19,339 bases of DNA from DATJPY01 sp035506135 (lineage in GTDB: Bacteria; Myxococcota_A; UBA9160; PR03). The notes under the pieces were generated by a model, which was not told the origin of the DNA, ran no database searches, and saw only the letters and a program-made list of their open reading frames with translations. The DNA is taken from the NCBI GenBank assembly GCA_035506135.1, contig DATJPY010000011.1, positions 1 through 19,339 of the forward strand. The letters run 5' to 3'. The position numbers and the translations under genes were made by a program. Shown here piece after piece: positions 6,301 through 13,670 of this stretch. Every line of letters begins with the position of its first letter. Position 1 is the stretch's first letter.

Positions 6301-7581
6301 ATGACGCAGCCGCCGCTGCAGGCACCGCGCGGGACGCGCGACTTCTACCCGGAGGACCTGCGGCTGCGGAGCTGGCTGTTCGGTCACTTCCGCGAGGTCG
6401 CTCGGCGCTTCGCCTTCGAGGAGGTCGACGCGCCCGTCGTCGAGCACCTCGAGCTCTTCACGCGCAAGGCGGGCGAGGAGATCGCCGAGCAGCTCTACCA
6501 CTTCGAGATGCACGGGCGCGAGCTGGCGCTGCGGCCCGAGATGACGCCCTCGATCGCTCGCATGGTGCTGGCCCGGGCGGGCTCGCTGCGGCTCCCGCTG
6601 CGCTGGTTCGCGGTCACCCAGAACTGGCGCTACGAGCGCATGACCCGCGGCCGCAAGCGCGAGCACTTTCAGTGGAACATGGACGTCTGGGGCGAGCCGG
6701 GCGTGGCCGCCGAGGCGGAGCTCCTGGCGGCCGCTTTCGCACTGCTCGAGCGGGTGGGGCTGGGCGCGGGGGAGGTCCGCGTCGCGCTGAACAGCCGCGC
6801 GCTGCTCGAGGAGACGCTGCGGGCGGGCGTGCTGCGCGAGCGGCCTGCCGCCTTCGAGCCGCTCTGCGTGGTGATCGACAAGCTCGCCAAGATCGGCGCC
6901 GACGCCGTGGTCGATCAGCTCTGCGACGCAGCCGGGCCGGTGCGGCTCGAGCGCTCCGAGGCGCGCGACGTGGTCGCGCTGCTCGGGGTGGCGACTCTCG
7001 ACGACGCGGCGGCCGCGGCGGCGCCCGGGTCGCGGGCGATGGCCGACCTGAGGCGGCTCTTCGAGCTGCTCGACGCCTACGGGGTCGCGGATCGGGTCGA
7101 GTTCGACGCCTCGGTGGTGCGCGGGCTCGCCTACTACACCGGGATCGTGTTCGAGGGCTTCGACGCCGGGCGCAAGCTGCGCGCCGTCTTCGGCGGAGGC
7201 CGCTACGACCGCCTGCTCGAGACGCTCGGCGGGCCCACCATTCCCGCGGTGGGCTTCGGCTTCGGCGACGTGGTGGTGGCCGAGCTGCTCGCCGACCAGG
7301 GCCGGCTGCCCGCGCTCTCCCGGGCGGTGGACGACGTGGTCTGCGCCCTCGGCGAGGCGCAGCGCGCGGCCGCGATCCGGCTGGCCCAGCGCCTGCGCGC
7401 CGAGGGGCGGTCGGTCGAGCTGGTACTCGGCGAGAGCCGGCCGAAGCGGGTGCTCGAGGACGCCGACCGCGCCGGTGCCCGCCGCGCGCTCATCCTCGGA
7501 CCGGCCGAGGCGGAGCGCGGGGTGGTGCGGGTGCGGGAGCTCGAGACGGGTCAAGAACGCGACGAGCCGCTCCGAATCTGA
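6301..7581 (+). CDS. hisS: Histidyl-tRNA synthetase
   Basis: A 426-residue class II aminoacyl-tRNA synthetase that charges tRNA-His in the cytoplasm. Visible motifs are RGTRDFYPED (10-19), LRPEMTPSIARM around residue 80, motif 2 WRYERMTRGRKREHFQWN (109-126), the histidine-specific loop VVRGLAYYTG with Arg274, and FGGGRYD followed by a glycine-rich motif 3. A C-terminal anticodon-binding domain (about 340-420) is present, so this is HisS and not the shorter regulatory HisZ. Motif 2 and the A in RGLAYYTG (usually RGLDYYTG) resemble plant organellar HisRS rather than E. coli HisRS. The Shine-Dalgarno is poor, but the family motif starts 10 residues after the ATG, so the start is credible. It lies 71 bp upstream of speA in the same direction. 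Confidence 0.95.
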   Translation: MTQPPLQAPRGTRDFYPEDLRLRSWLFGHFREVARRFAFEEVDAPVVEHLELFTRKAGEEIAEQLYHFEMHGRELALRPEMTPSIARMVLARAGSLRLPLRWFAVTQNWRYERMTRGRKREHFQWNMDVWGEPGVAAEAELLAAAFALLERVGLGAGEVRVALNSRALLEETLRAGVLRERPAAFEPLCVVIDKLAKIGADAVVDQLCDAAGPVRLERSEARDVVALLGVATLDDAAAAAAPGSRAMADLRRLFELLDAYGVADRVEFDASVVRGLAYYTGIVFEGFDAGRKLRAVFGGGRYDRLLETLGGPTIPAVGFGFGDVVVAELLADQGRLPALSRAVDDVVCALGEAQRAAAIRLAQRLRAEGRSVELVLGESRPKRVLEDADRAGARRALILGPAEAERGVVRVRELETGQERDEPLRI

Positions 7582-7652
7582 GTAGGAGCATCTACCAGGG
7601 CGGCGCGAAAACGCTATTCAACCGTCGTTCTGCAGCGGGGGAGTGCTCGCCG

Positions 7653-9557
7653 ATGCGAACCTGGACGATCAAGGACAGCACGGAGCTCTATCAGGTCGCC
7701 AACTGGGGCGCCGGCTTCTTCGGCATCAACGAGCGGGGCCACCTGTCGGTGACGCCGCACGGTCCGGACGGCCCGGGGGTGGATCTGTTCGAGCTGCTCC
7801 CGTCGCTGCGCGAGAGCGGGCTCCGGCTTCCGCTCCTGGTGCGATTCTCGGACATCCTGGCGACCCGCGTGCGCGGCCTGGTCAAGGCGTTTGCCCGCGC
7901 CATGTCGGAGTACGCCTACGAGGGGCGCTTCCGCGGCGTCTACCCGATCAAGGTCAACCAGCAGCGCCACGTGGTCGAGGAGATCGTGCGCTACGGCGCG
8001 CCGCACCGCATCGGCCTCGAGGCCGGCTCCAAGCCCGAGCTGCTGGTGGCGCTGGCGCTGCTCGACACGCCGGGCGGGCTCCTGGTCTGCAACGGCTACA
8101 AGGACCGCGCCTACATCGAGACGGCGCTGCTCGCGCAGCGCATCGGCCGCACGCCGATCATCGTGATCGACCGCTTCGAGGAGCTGGAGCTCGCGCTGCG
8201 CGTCGCGCGCGAGGTCGGACTGCGCCCGCACCTCGGCGTGCGCGCGCGGCTCACGAGCAAGGGCACGGGCAAGTGGGTCGAGTCGACCGGCGAGCGCTCC
8301 AAGTTCGGGCTCTCGGCCGCGGAGATCGTGGAGGCCGTCGACCGGCTCCGCGAGGAGAAGATGCTCGACTGCCTCGAGCTCCTGCACTTCCACATCGGCT
8401 CGCAGATCACCGCGATCCGCGCCCACAAGGACGCGCTCCGCGAGGCGAGCCGCATCTTCGTCGGCCTGCACGCGATGGGCGCGCGGCCCCACCTGCTCGA
8501 CGTGGGCGGCGGGCTCGGCGTCGACTACGACGGCTCGCAGACCCACTTCCACTCGTCGATGAACTACTCGCTGCAGGAGTACGCCAACGACGTGGTGTCG
8601 TCCGTGCAGGAGGCCTGCGACGAGACCGGCGTCCCGCACCCCGACCTCATCACGGAGGCCGGACGCGCCATGGTGGCGCACCACTCGGTGCTGGTGTTCG
8701 ACGTGCTCGGCGTCTCCGAGCTGCGCGACGCGGTGACGCCCGAGCCGGTCTCCGAGACCGATCCCCGCGTGCTGCAGGACCTGCTGGAGCTCTGGAACAA
8801 CCTGTCGCGCAAGAACGCACAGGAGTCGTGGCACGATCTGCTGCAGGTGAAGGAGGAGGCGGCGACGCTCTTCTCGCTCGGCTACCTCGACCTTCGCGCG
8901 CGCGCCCGCGTCGAGAAGCTGTTTCAGGCCAACTGCGAGAAGCTGCTGCGCATCGTGCGCGAGCTGCCGCAGGTGCCCGAGGATCTCGAGGACCTCGAGA
9001 AGACGCTCGCGGACACCTACCTCGGCAACTTCTCGGTGTTCCAGTCGCTGCCCGACCACTGGGGCTTCAAGCAGCTCTTCCCTGTGATGCCGATCCACCG
9101 GCTCGACGAGGAGCCGACCCGGCGCGGCGTCTTCGCCGACCTCACCTGCGACAGCGACGGGAAGATCGGCCAGTTCATCGACCAGCACGACGTGCGCGAC
9201 GCGCTCGAGCTCCACGCGTGGAGCGGCGAGCCCTACTACATCGGCGTCTTCCTGGTCGGGGCCTACCAGGAGATCCTCGGCGATCTGCACAACCTCTTCG
9301 GCGACACCGACGCGGTTCACGTGCGCGTCGACGAGAAGACCGGCCGCACCGCCGTCGAGCACGTGGTCGAGGGCGACCGCGTGCGCGAGGTGCTCGACTA
9401 CGTCGAGTACAACCGCGACGGGCTGGTGGCCGCGGTGCAGGCGGCGGTCGCCGCGGCGCTCGAGCGCGGCGACCTCGGCCAGGAGGAGTCGACGCAGCTC
9501 CTCAAACGCTACGAGCAGGCTCTCGAGGAGACGACCTACCTGTCGCGCGAGGGGTAG
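7653..9557 (+). CDS. speA: Biosynthetic arginine decarboxylase
   Basis: A 634-residue PLP enzyme of the alanine-racemase fold that converts arginine to agmatine, the first step of the agmatine route to putrescine and spermidine. Lys100 in GVYPIKVNQQ is the PLP-binding lysine. The family blocks KDRAYIETALLAQ, LHFHIGSQI, LDVGGGLGVDYDGS and the C-terminal active-site segment LTCDSDGKI (Cys499) are all present. Length matches E. coli SpeA (658) and relatives. ATG at 7653 is preceded by GGGGGAG about 10 nt upstream, and SpeA-like sequence (WTIKDSTELYQVANWG) starts at residue 4. It may be cotranscribed with hisS, although the 71-bp gap could hold its own promoter. No speB-like or agmatine deiminase gene is in the window. 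Confidence 0.95.
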   Translation: MRTWTIKDSTELYQVANWGAGFFGINERGHLSVTPHGPDGPGVDLFELLPSLRESGLRLPLLVRFSDILATRVRGLVKAFARAMSEYAYEGRFRGVYPIKVNQQRHVVEEIVRYGAPHRIGLEAGSKPELLVALALLDTPGGLLVCNGYKDRAYIETALLAQRIGRTPIIVIDRFEELELALRVAREVGLRPHLGVRARLTSKGTGKWVESTGERSKFGLSAAEIVEAVDRLREEKMLDCLELLHFHIGSQITAIRAHKDALREASRIFVGLHAMGARPHLLDVGGGLGVDYDGSQTHFHSSMNYSLQEYANDVVSSVQEACDETGVPHPDLITEAGRAMVAHHSVLVFDVLGVSELRDAVTPEPVSETDPRVLQDLLELWNNLSRKNAQESWHDLLQVKEEAATLFSLGYLDLRARARVEKLFQANCEKLLRIVRELPQVPEDLEDLEKTLADTYLGNFSVFQSLPDHWGFKQLFPVMPIHRLDEEPTRRGVFADLTCDSDGKIGQFIDQHDVRDALELHAWSGEPYYIGVFLVGAYQEILGDLHNLFGDTDAVHVRVDEKTGRTAVEHVVEGDRVREVLDYVEYNRDGLVAAVQAAVAAALERGDLGQEESTQLLKRYEQALEETTYLSREG

Positions 9558-9632
9558 CGGTCCGAGGAAATGACCGAAAGATAATGGCCCCAGCCCGTCG
9601 CTCTCCCGCACGTGAAACACGCGGCCCTGTAG

Positions 9633-9767
9633 AATCGCCGCATCTCGCTACGCGAGGTCTTCCTCGGGGCCAACGGCAACATCCGCGACGTGAAGCTCGT
9701 CGACTACGGGTACACGAACGTGTTGCTGATCTTCCAGCGCTATACGACGGTCGTGTACGGGGACTAG
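9633..9767 (+). pseudogene. 3' remnant of a TRL-like lipoprotein gene
   Basis: A 44-codon open stretch between TAG (9630-9632) and TAG (9765-9767) has no ATG. Its translation contains NGNIRDVKLVDYGYTNVLL and ends RYTTVVYGD, the normal C-terminal signature of TRL-like lipoproteins. It aligns with NGGITTVRHADYE of the intact gene just downstream. The signal peptide and N-terminal half are missing; the 75 bp between speA and this stretch show nothing recognisable. The simplest reading is an ancient tandem TRL pair whose first member lost its 5' part. The TAGAAT at 9630-9635 could serve as a -10 box for the next gene, but no matching -35 is seen. Confidence 0.6.
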
Positions 9768-9771
9768 CACC

Positions 9772-10212
9772 GTGCGCAGGGCCTTCGCCGTTGCGCTGGC
9801 GGGCCTGGTCCTGGTGGGCTGCGCGAACCGATCGGACGTGCCCTATCGCGCTCTGGTCCGAGTGTCGGCGCCGGTGATCCCTCCGCTGGGCCTCTTGTAC
9901 ACCGACGTTCATGCTCCGCTCAGCCTCGCCGCGACGAGCTTCGGAGCCCGGCACGGCACCGCGGTCTCGCACCAGATCGGGCTGCCGCCGCTTCCCTTGC
10001 CGGGGCTCACGACGGGGCTCGATCTGTTCGCCTGGGGCGACGCCTCGCAGAAGACAGCCGCAGCCAACGGCGGAATCACGACGGTGCGCCACGCCGACTA
10101 CGAGCTCCGGATCGTGCTGTGGTGCGACCAGGAGTCCCAGCCCGACGGCGGGGCCGCCCCTCCCTGCCTGCCGATTCCTCATCTTCCCCCCATCGCGGTG
10201 TCGATGTCCTAA
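9772..10212 (+). CDS. TRL-like lipoprotein with an altered C-terminus
   Basis: A 146-residue protein starting at GTG 9772, 4 nt after the stop of the TRL remnant, with a weak GGGGA signal inside the remnant's last codons. The N-terminus has RR, a hydrophobic run and the lipobox LVGC (Cys17), so it should be a lipoprotein of the inner or outer membrane. The body matches the TRL-like family: GLLYTDVHAPLSL, a GDAS segment and AAANGGITTVRHADYE. The family's usual ending YTTVVYG is replaced by a Pro-rich tail with two cysteines. The function of TRL proteins is unknown. The gene is convergent with the SDR gene, with 11 bp between the stops. Confidence 0.78.
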   Translation: MRRAFAVALAGLVLVGCANRSDVPYRALVRVSAPVIPPLGLLYTDVHAPLSLAATSFGARHGTAVSHQIGLPPLPLPGLTTGLDLFAWGDASQKTAAANGGITTVRHADYELRIVLWCDQESQPDGGAAPPCLPIPHLPPIAVSMS

Positions 10213-10223
10213 CGGCTGGTCGA

Positions 10224-11159
10224 TCACTGCGTCAGGGCCTCGCACGTCTCCCAGAGGCGCGCAGCCGCGCGCTCGTCGCGCGCGGCATCGCCGTCGGCGA
10301 GCCGCACGTGCCCGAGCACGTTGTGGTAGTAGGCCCCGTTCTCGAGGCCCGGCTGCGTGCAGCAGACGAGCGGCATCTGCGCGCCGAGCTCGGCATCGAT
10401 CATGACGAGGCGCTTCAGCCGGTTGCCGAGCGCGCCCGCGTCGCCGCCGAGGTTCGTAGCCACCACGCCGGGATGTACGACGTACACGGAGAGCTGCGGC
10501 GACCGGCGCACGAGCTCGCCCGCGATCCACAGGTTCCCTAGCTTCGATCGGCAGTAGGCGCGCATGCCGCCGCTGCGCCCGCTCCAGGTGGAGTCCGGCG
10601 TGCAGGTCGACTCGAGGACGTAGATGTCGCCGGTCAGGATGACGACGCGGGAATGCGGCAGGAGGCCGCTCTGCGCGAGGCGACGCCGCAACGCGAAGTG
10701 CGCGAGCACGTTCACGCCGAACGCGATCTCGTGGCCCTGTCGGGTGCGGGCGTAGCGCGCGGGCCAGATGCCGGCGTTCTCGACGAGCAGATCCAGCGGG
10801 CGGCCGGCGGCGAGCGCCTCGATGGCGCGGGCCCCTTCGCGAACGCTCTCGAGGTCCTCGAGGTCCATCGGGACGAGATCGATCGACGCCTCGCCGGCCC
10901 GGTCGCCGCGGAGCGCGTCGCGCACCGCAGCCCCCTTGGCCGGGTTCCGACAGGGCAGGACGAGGCGGGCACCGCGACGCGCGAGACCTCGCGCGATCTC
11001 GAGGCCGATGCCACCGGTCGCGCCCGTGACCACCGCGAGGCGGCCGTCGAGGCGCGGGGTGTCGGGGCAGCGCGGCGTGCGCCGGGTCTGCCCGAAGCTG
11101 GCGTCGAGGACCCGCCGCAGGCGACCGCGCGGCGCGACGTACTCGGGGAGGGCAAGCAT
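10224..11159 (-). CDS. Short-chain dehydrogenase/reductase (SDR), retinol dehydrogenase/POR-like
   Basis: A 311-residue NAD(P)-dependent oxidoreductase. The Rossmann nucleotide loop is TGATGGIG (45-52), preceded by LAVV. NAG (128-130) and Asn150 stabilise the fold, and the catalytic pair is Tyr202 and Lys206 in YCRSK, followed by VVHPGVV. The usual catalytic serine region reads VVILTGDIY, so Thr176 is the nearest hydroxyl residue. About 40 residues precede the Rossmann motif. The general layout and CRNPAKG (C70-R71-N72, after strand 2) fit the retinol-dehydrogenase / protochlorophyllide-reductase-like branch that favours NADPH. Substrate cannot be told. ATG 11159 has only a weak CTGGG upstream, so the exact start is uncertain. 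No partner gene is adjacent. Confidence 0.88.
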   Translation of the reverse strand: MLALPEYVAPRGRLRRVLDASFGQTRRTPRCPDTPRLDGRLAVVTGATGGIGLEIARGLARRGARLVLPCRNPAKGAAVRDALRGDRAGEASIDLVPMDLEDLESVREGARAIEALAAGRPLDLLVENAGIWPARYARTRQGHEIAFGVNVLAHFALRRRLAQSGLLPHSRVVILTGDIYVLESTCTPDSTWSGRSGGMRAYCRSKLGNLWIAGELVRRSPQLSVYVVHPGVVATNLGGDAGALGNRLKRLVMIDAELGAQMPLVCCTQPGLENGAYYHNVLGHVRLADGDAARDERAAARLWETCEALTQ

Positions 11160-11240
11160 CCCAGCAGCATACCTGGCAGGACCGCAGCGTTCCTGGGGTG
11201 GCGAGCCCGAGCGCTCCTCGACGATTCTCGAGCCAGCGAC

Positions 11241-11542
11241 ATGAGATCCGAACCGAAGACCCCTGCGGCTCCGAGCGCGCCTGCGGTTGCGCCGCGGGAG
11301 CTCCGAGGGGCGCGCGTGATCGCCTTCTACCTGCCGGCGCCTACGGCGTAGAGGGGTTCCTGTATTGGCACTACTGGTTCGAGGGGCATCGGCTCCTGGA
11401 GCAGCCCTTCGTGGAGGTGCTCGAGAGCGGCGAGCCGATCTTCCCGTTCTGCCTCGGCTGGGCGAACGCGAGCTGGACCGGCGTCTGGTACGGAGCGCCG
11501 GAGAAGGTCATCGTCGAGCAGACATACGGTGGCGAGCCGGAC
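11241..11542 (+). pseudogene. Decayed WbsX-type glycosyltransferase / GH99-like gene
   Basis: ATG 11241 opens a frame ending GARVIAFYLP, the typical start of WbsX-like proteins, then stops at TAG 11349. Another frame resumes directly with AYGVEGFLYWHYWFEGHRLL, then FPFCLGWANASWTG and VIVEQTYGG. In intact relatives roughly 60-70 residues (beginning QFHPIPEN) separate these blocks. An internal deletion that is not a multiple of three has therefore joined them. After EQTYGGEPD, near 11542, similarity ends; most of the protein is missing. Intact members act in O-antigen, capsule or rhamnan synthesis. This also accounts for most of the 478 bp between the SDR gene and the zinc-ribbon gene; nothing is recognised in 11160-11240 or 11543-11637. 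Confidence 0.8.
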
Positions 11543-11637
11543 TCGAAGCCTAGCAGGTCGACTCCAGGCTCTGGGGCCGACCTCAAGCCTTCCGTCCGCC
11601 CGACCGATCCGCCCGGCGGAGCCGCCCTGGGGGTCTC

Positions 11638-12531
11638 GTGCGCCTCGTCGCGTGCCGCGCCTGCCATGCCCAGTACGACGTGACGAACGTCGACGAGCCG
11701 TTCTTCGCGTGCCGCTGCGGCGCCCAGGTGCGCAACGAGACCGCCGCTGGCGTGGACGCCTCGGTGCAGCGCTGCGGATCGTGCGGCGCGCTCCTGCCCG
11801 AGAACGCGGCCCAGTGCGAGTACTGCCGCGCGGAGGTGATGCGCGGCGGCTCGCTGCCGCTGATCTGCCCCGAGTGCTTCGCGCGCAACGCCGAGTCGGC
11901 GAAGTTCTGCACCGGCTGCGGGGTCGCCTTCCACCCCGAGCCGCTGCCGCAGGACCACGAGGACGCGCCGTCGTGCCCGTGCTGCGCGGAGCCCATGGCG
12001 GTGCGCGGCGTCGGCGGCGTGTGGGTCCGCGAGTGCCCGAAGTGCAACGGGCTCTGGGTGCCGGGCGACCGCTTCGACGCGCTGATCCAGCGCGCCGTCG
12101 AGGCCGCGCGGCAGCGCGCCGCGAACGGCGCGGCGCAAGGACCGCTGCGCGCGCGCACGGTGTCGACTGCGTTCCAGTACCGCAACTGCCCGGTCTGCGG
12201 CGAGCGGATGTATCGCAAGAACTTCGCCAACCGCTCCGGCGTGATCATCGACTGGTGTGGGCCCCACGGCACCTGGCTCGACGCCGACGAACTCGAGCAG
12301 GTGGCGGCCTTCATCCAGGCCGGCGGCCTGCGCGGCGCCGAGCCGGGCTCCGCGGCGCCGGGCCTGTCGCAGGGCGCGCGAATGAACGTCGAGCAGTTCC
12401 GCGCGATGGTGGTCGGCGACCGCATGCTGGAGCAGGAGCGCGAGCAGGCCGAGCATCGCAGCCGATTCGCGGGGCGTCGCCCGGGTCCTGCGGGCTCGCT
12501 GCTCGACTACTTGATCGACCTGCTGCGCTGA
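11638..12531 (+). CDS. Multi-zinc-ribbon protein with zf-TFIIB-type domains
   Basis: A 297-residue cytoplasmic protein made largely of zinc ribbons: C6/C9-C25/C27, C46/C49-C60/C63, C77/C80-C91/C94, C113/C116-C133/C136 and C184/C187-C207/H210. The last two, with CNGLWVPGDRFDALI and the CGPHGTWLDADELE block, match zf-TFIIB (PF13453) type ribbons. A Gly/Ala/Pro linker and a charged helix (about 240-297, ending LLDYLIDLLR) complete it. There is no transmembrane segment. GTG 11638 is chosen because the first CxxC follows at once and GGGGG precedes it. The SPFH gene starts 50 bp downstream with a strong Shine-Dalgarno, so the two probably form an operon. The precise role is unknown; such ribbons usually bind proteins or nucleic acid. 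Confidence 0.88.
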   Translation: MRLVACRACHAQYDVTNVDEPFFACRCGAQVRNETAAGVDASVQRCGSCGALLPENAAQCEYCRAEVMRGGSLPLICPECFARNAESAKFCTGCGVAFHPEPLPQDHEDAPSCPCCAEPMAVRGVGGVWVRECPKCNGLWVPGDRFDALIQRAVEAARQRAANGAAQGPLRARTVSTAFQYRNCPVCGERMYRKNFANRSGVIIDWCGPHGTWLDADELEQVAAFIQAGGLRGAEPGSAAPGLSQGARMNVEQFRAMVVGDRMLEQEREQAEHRSRFAGRRPGPAGSLLDYLIDLLR

Positions 12532-12581
12532 GGGCGACGGCGGGTTCCCATCCTTCCAGAGTCATCGAGGAGAACGAAGCC

Positions 12582-13670
12582 ATGCCCCTCTTCGACAAGC
12601 TGCGCGCCGAGCTGGTCGACATCATCGAATGGGTCGACGACAGCCGCACCACGCTGGTGTGGCGCTTCCCGCGCTACCAGAATCAGATCAAGAATGGCGC
12701 CCAGCTCATCGTGCGGCCCGGCCAGACGGCGGTGTTCGTCCTGCAGGGCCAGATCGCCGACCAGTTCGGGCCGGGTCAGTACACGCTGAGCACGCGAAAC
12801 CTGCCGGTGCTCTCGACGCTCGCCGGCTGGAAGTTCGGCTTCGACAGCCCCTTCAAGGCCGAGGTCTACTTCGCCAGCACGCGGCAGATCGCCGACCTCA
12901 AGTGGGGAACGCCCAATCCGGTGCCGATCCGCGACCCGGACTTCGGGCCGATCCGGGTGCGCGCCTTCGGCACCTACACGCTCCGCGCGTCGGACCCGAA
13001 GGTGCTGCTCCACCAGCTCGTCGGCACCGAGTCGACCTTCGAGGCCGAGGAGATCGCGGTGCTGCTGCGCTCGATCATCGCCTCGACCTTCGCCGACCTG
13101 GTGGCGAGCGCCGACCTCTCGGTCGTTGACCTCGCCACGCACTACCGCGAGCTCGCCGACAAGCTGCGCCAGATGGTGCAGGCCCGCATCGACGACGAGT
13201 ACGGCCTCGATATCCCGCAGCTCGTGATCGTGAACGTGTCGGTGCCCGAGGAGGTCGAGAAGGCGATCGACTCGCGCTCCTCGATGCGCGTGATCGACGA
13301 CCTCGCGCGCTACCAGCAGTACCAGATCGGGGCGGCGATCCCGAGCGCGGCCGCCAACCCGGCCGGCGGTCTCGCGGGCGCCGGGGTCGGCGTCGGCATG
13401 GGGATGGCGGTCGCCGGGCGCATGATGCCTGGCCCCGGCGGCCCCGCTCCGGCGCCCCAGGCGCCGCCGCCGCCTCCGCCGCCGCCCGCCTGGCACCTGG
13501 TGCAGGGCGGACAGGCGGCGGGTCCCTTCACAGAGGAGCAGCTCGCGCGCGCGGCAACGGCCGGGGCCCTGCGTCCCGACACGTTAGTGTGGACGGCGGG
13601 CATGGCGTCCTGGGCTCCCGCGGGCCAGGTCCCACAGCTCGCCACGCTCTTCGCGGCCGCTTCGCGCTAG
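12582..13670 (+). CDS. SPFH-domain protein (YdjI/virion-core-like) with C-terminal GYF_2 domain
   Basis: A 362-residue protein. Residues about 20-260 form an SPFH/band-7 domain of the YdjI type, with NGAQLIVRPGQTAVFVLQG, DLKWGTPNPVPIRDPDFG and VRVRAFGTYTLR. A Gly/Ala/Met-rich stretch (about 265-290) and a polyproline run (about 293-302) lead to a GYF_2 domain from Trp304 (WHLVQGGQAAGPF, then DTLVWTAGMASWAPAG). The N-terminus has no signal or membrane anchor. SPFH proteins assemble into ring-like oligomers on membranes, and GYF domains bind proline-rich peptides. AGGAGA 8 nt before ATG 12582 fixes the start. The zinc-ribbon gene upstream is the likely partner. The stop overlaps that of the convergent synthetase gene. 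Confidence 0.93.
   Translation: MPLFDKLRAELVDIIEWVDDSRTTLVWRFPRYQNQIKNGAQLIVRPGQTAVFVLQGQIADQFGPGQYTLSTRNLPVLSTLAGWKFGFDSPFKAEVYFASTRQIADLKWGTPNPVPIRDPDFGPIRVRAFGTYTLRASDPKVLLHQLVGTESTFEAEEIAVLLRSIIASTFADLVASADLSVVDLATHYRELADKLRQMVQARIDDEYGLDIPQLVIVNVSVPEEVEKAIDSRSSMRVIDDLARYQQYQIGAAIPSAAANPAGGLAGAGVGVGMGMAVAGRMMPGPGGPAPAPQAPPPPPPPPAWHLVQGGQAAGPFTEEQLARAATAGALRPDTLVWTAGMASWAPAGQVPQLATLFAAASR

Noticed and set aside
6301..7581. HisZ, the regulatory subunit of ATP phosphoribosyltransferase
   Set aside because: The C-terminal anticodon-binding domain and the tRNA-synthetase motifs are present, and no hisG is nearby.
9558..9585. Terminator and promoter after speA (CGGTC...GACCG hairpin; GATAAT box)
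   Set aside because: The stem is 5 bp with a 9-nt loop and no T-run, and the -10-like box has no -35 partner at the right distance.
7614..9620. 668-codon minus-strand open frame opposite speA, starting with ATG
   Set aside because: The translation is rich in Leu/Val/His/Arg as expected from reading speA backwards; no motif, and SpeA is intact on the other strand.
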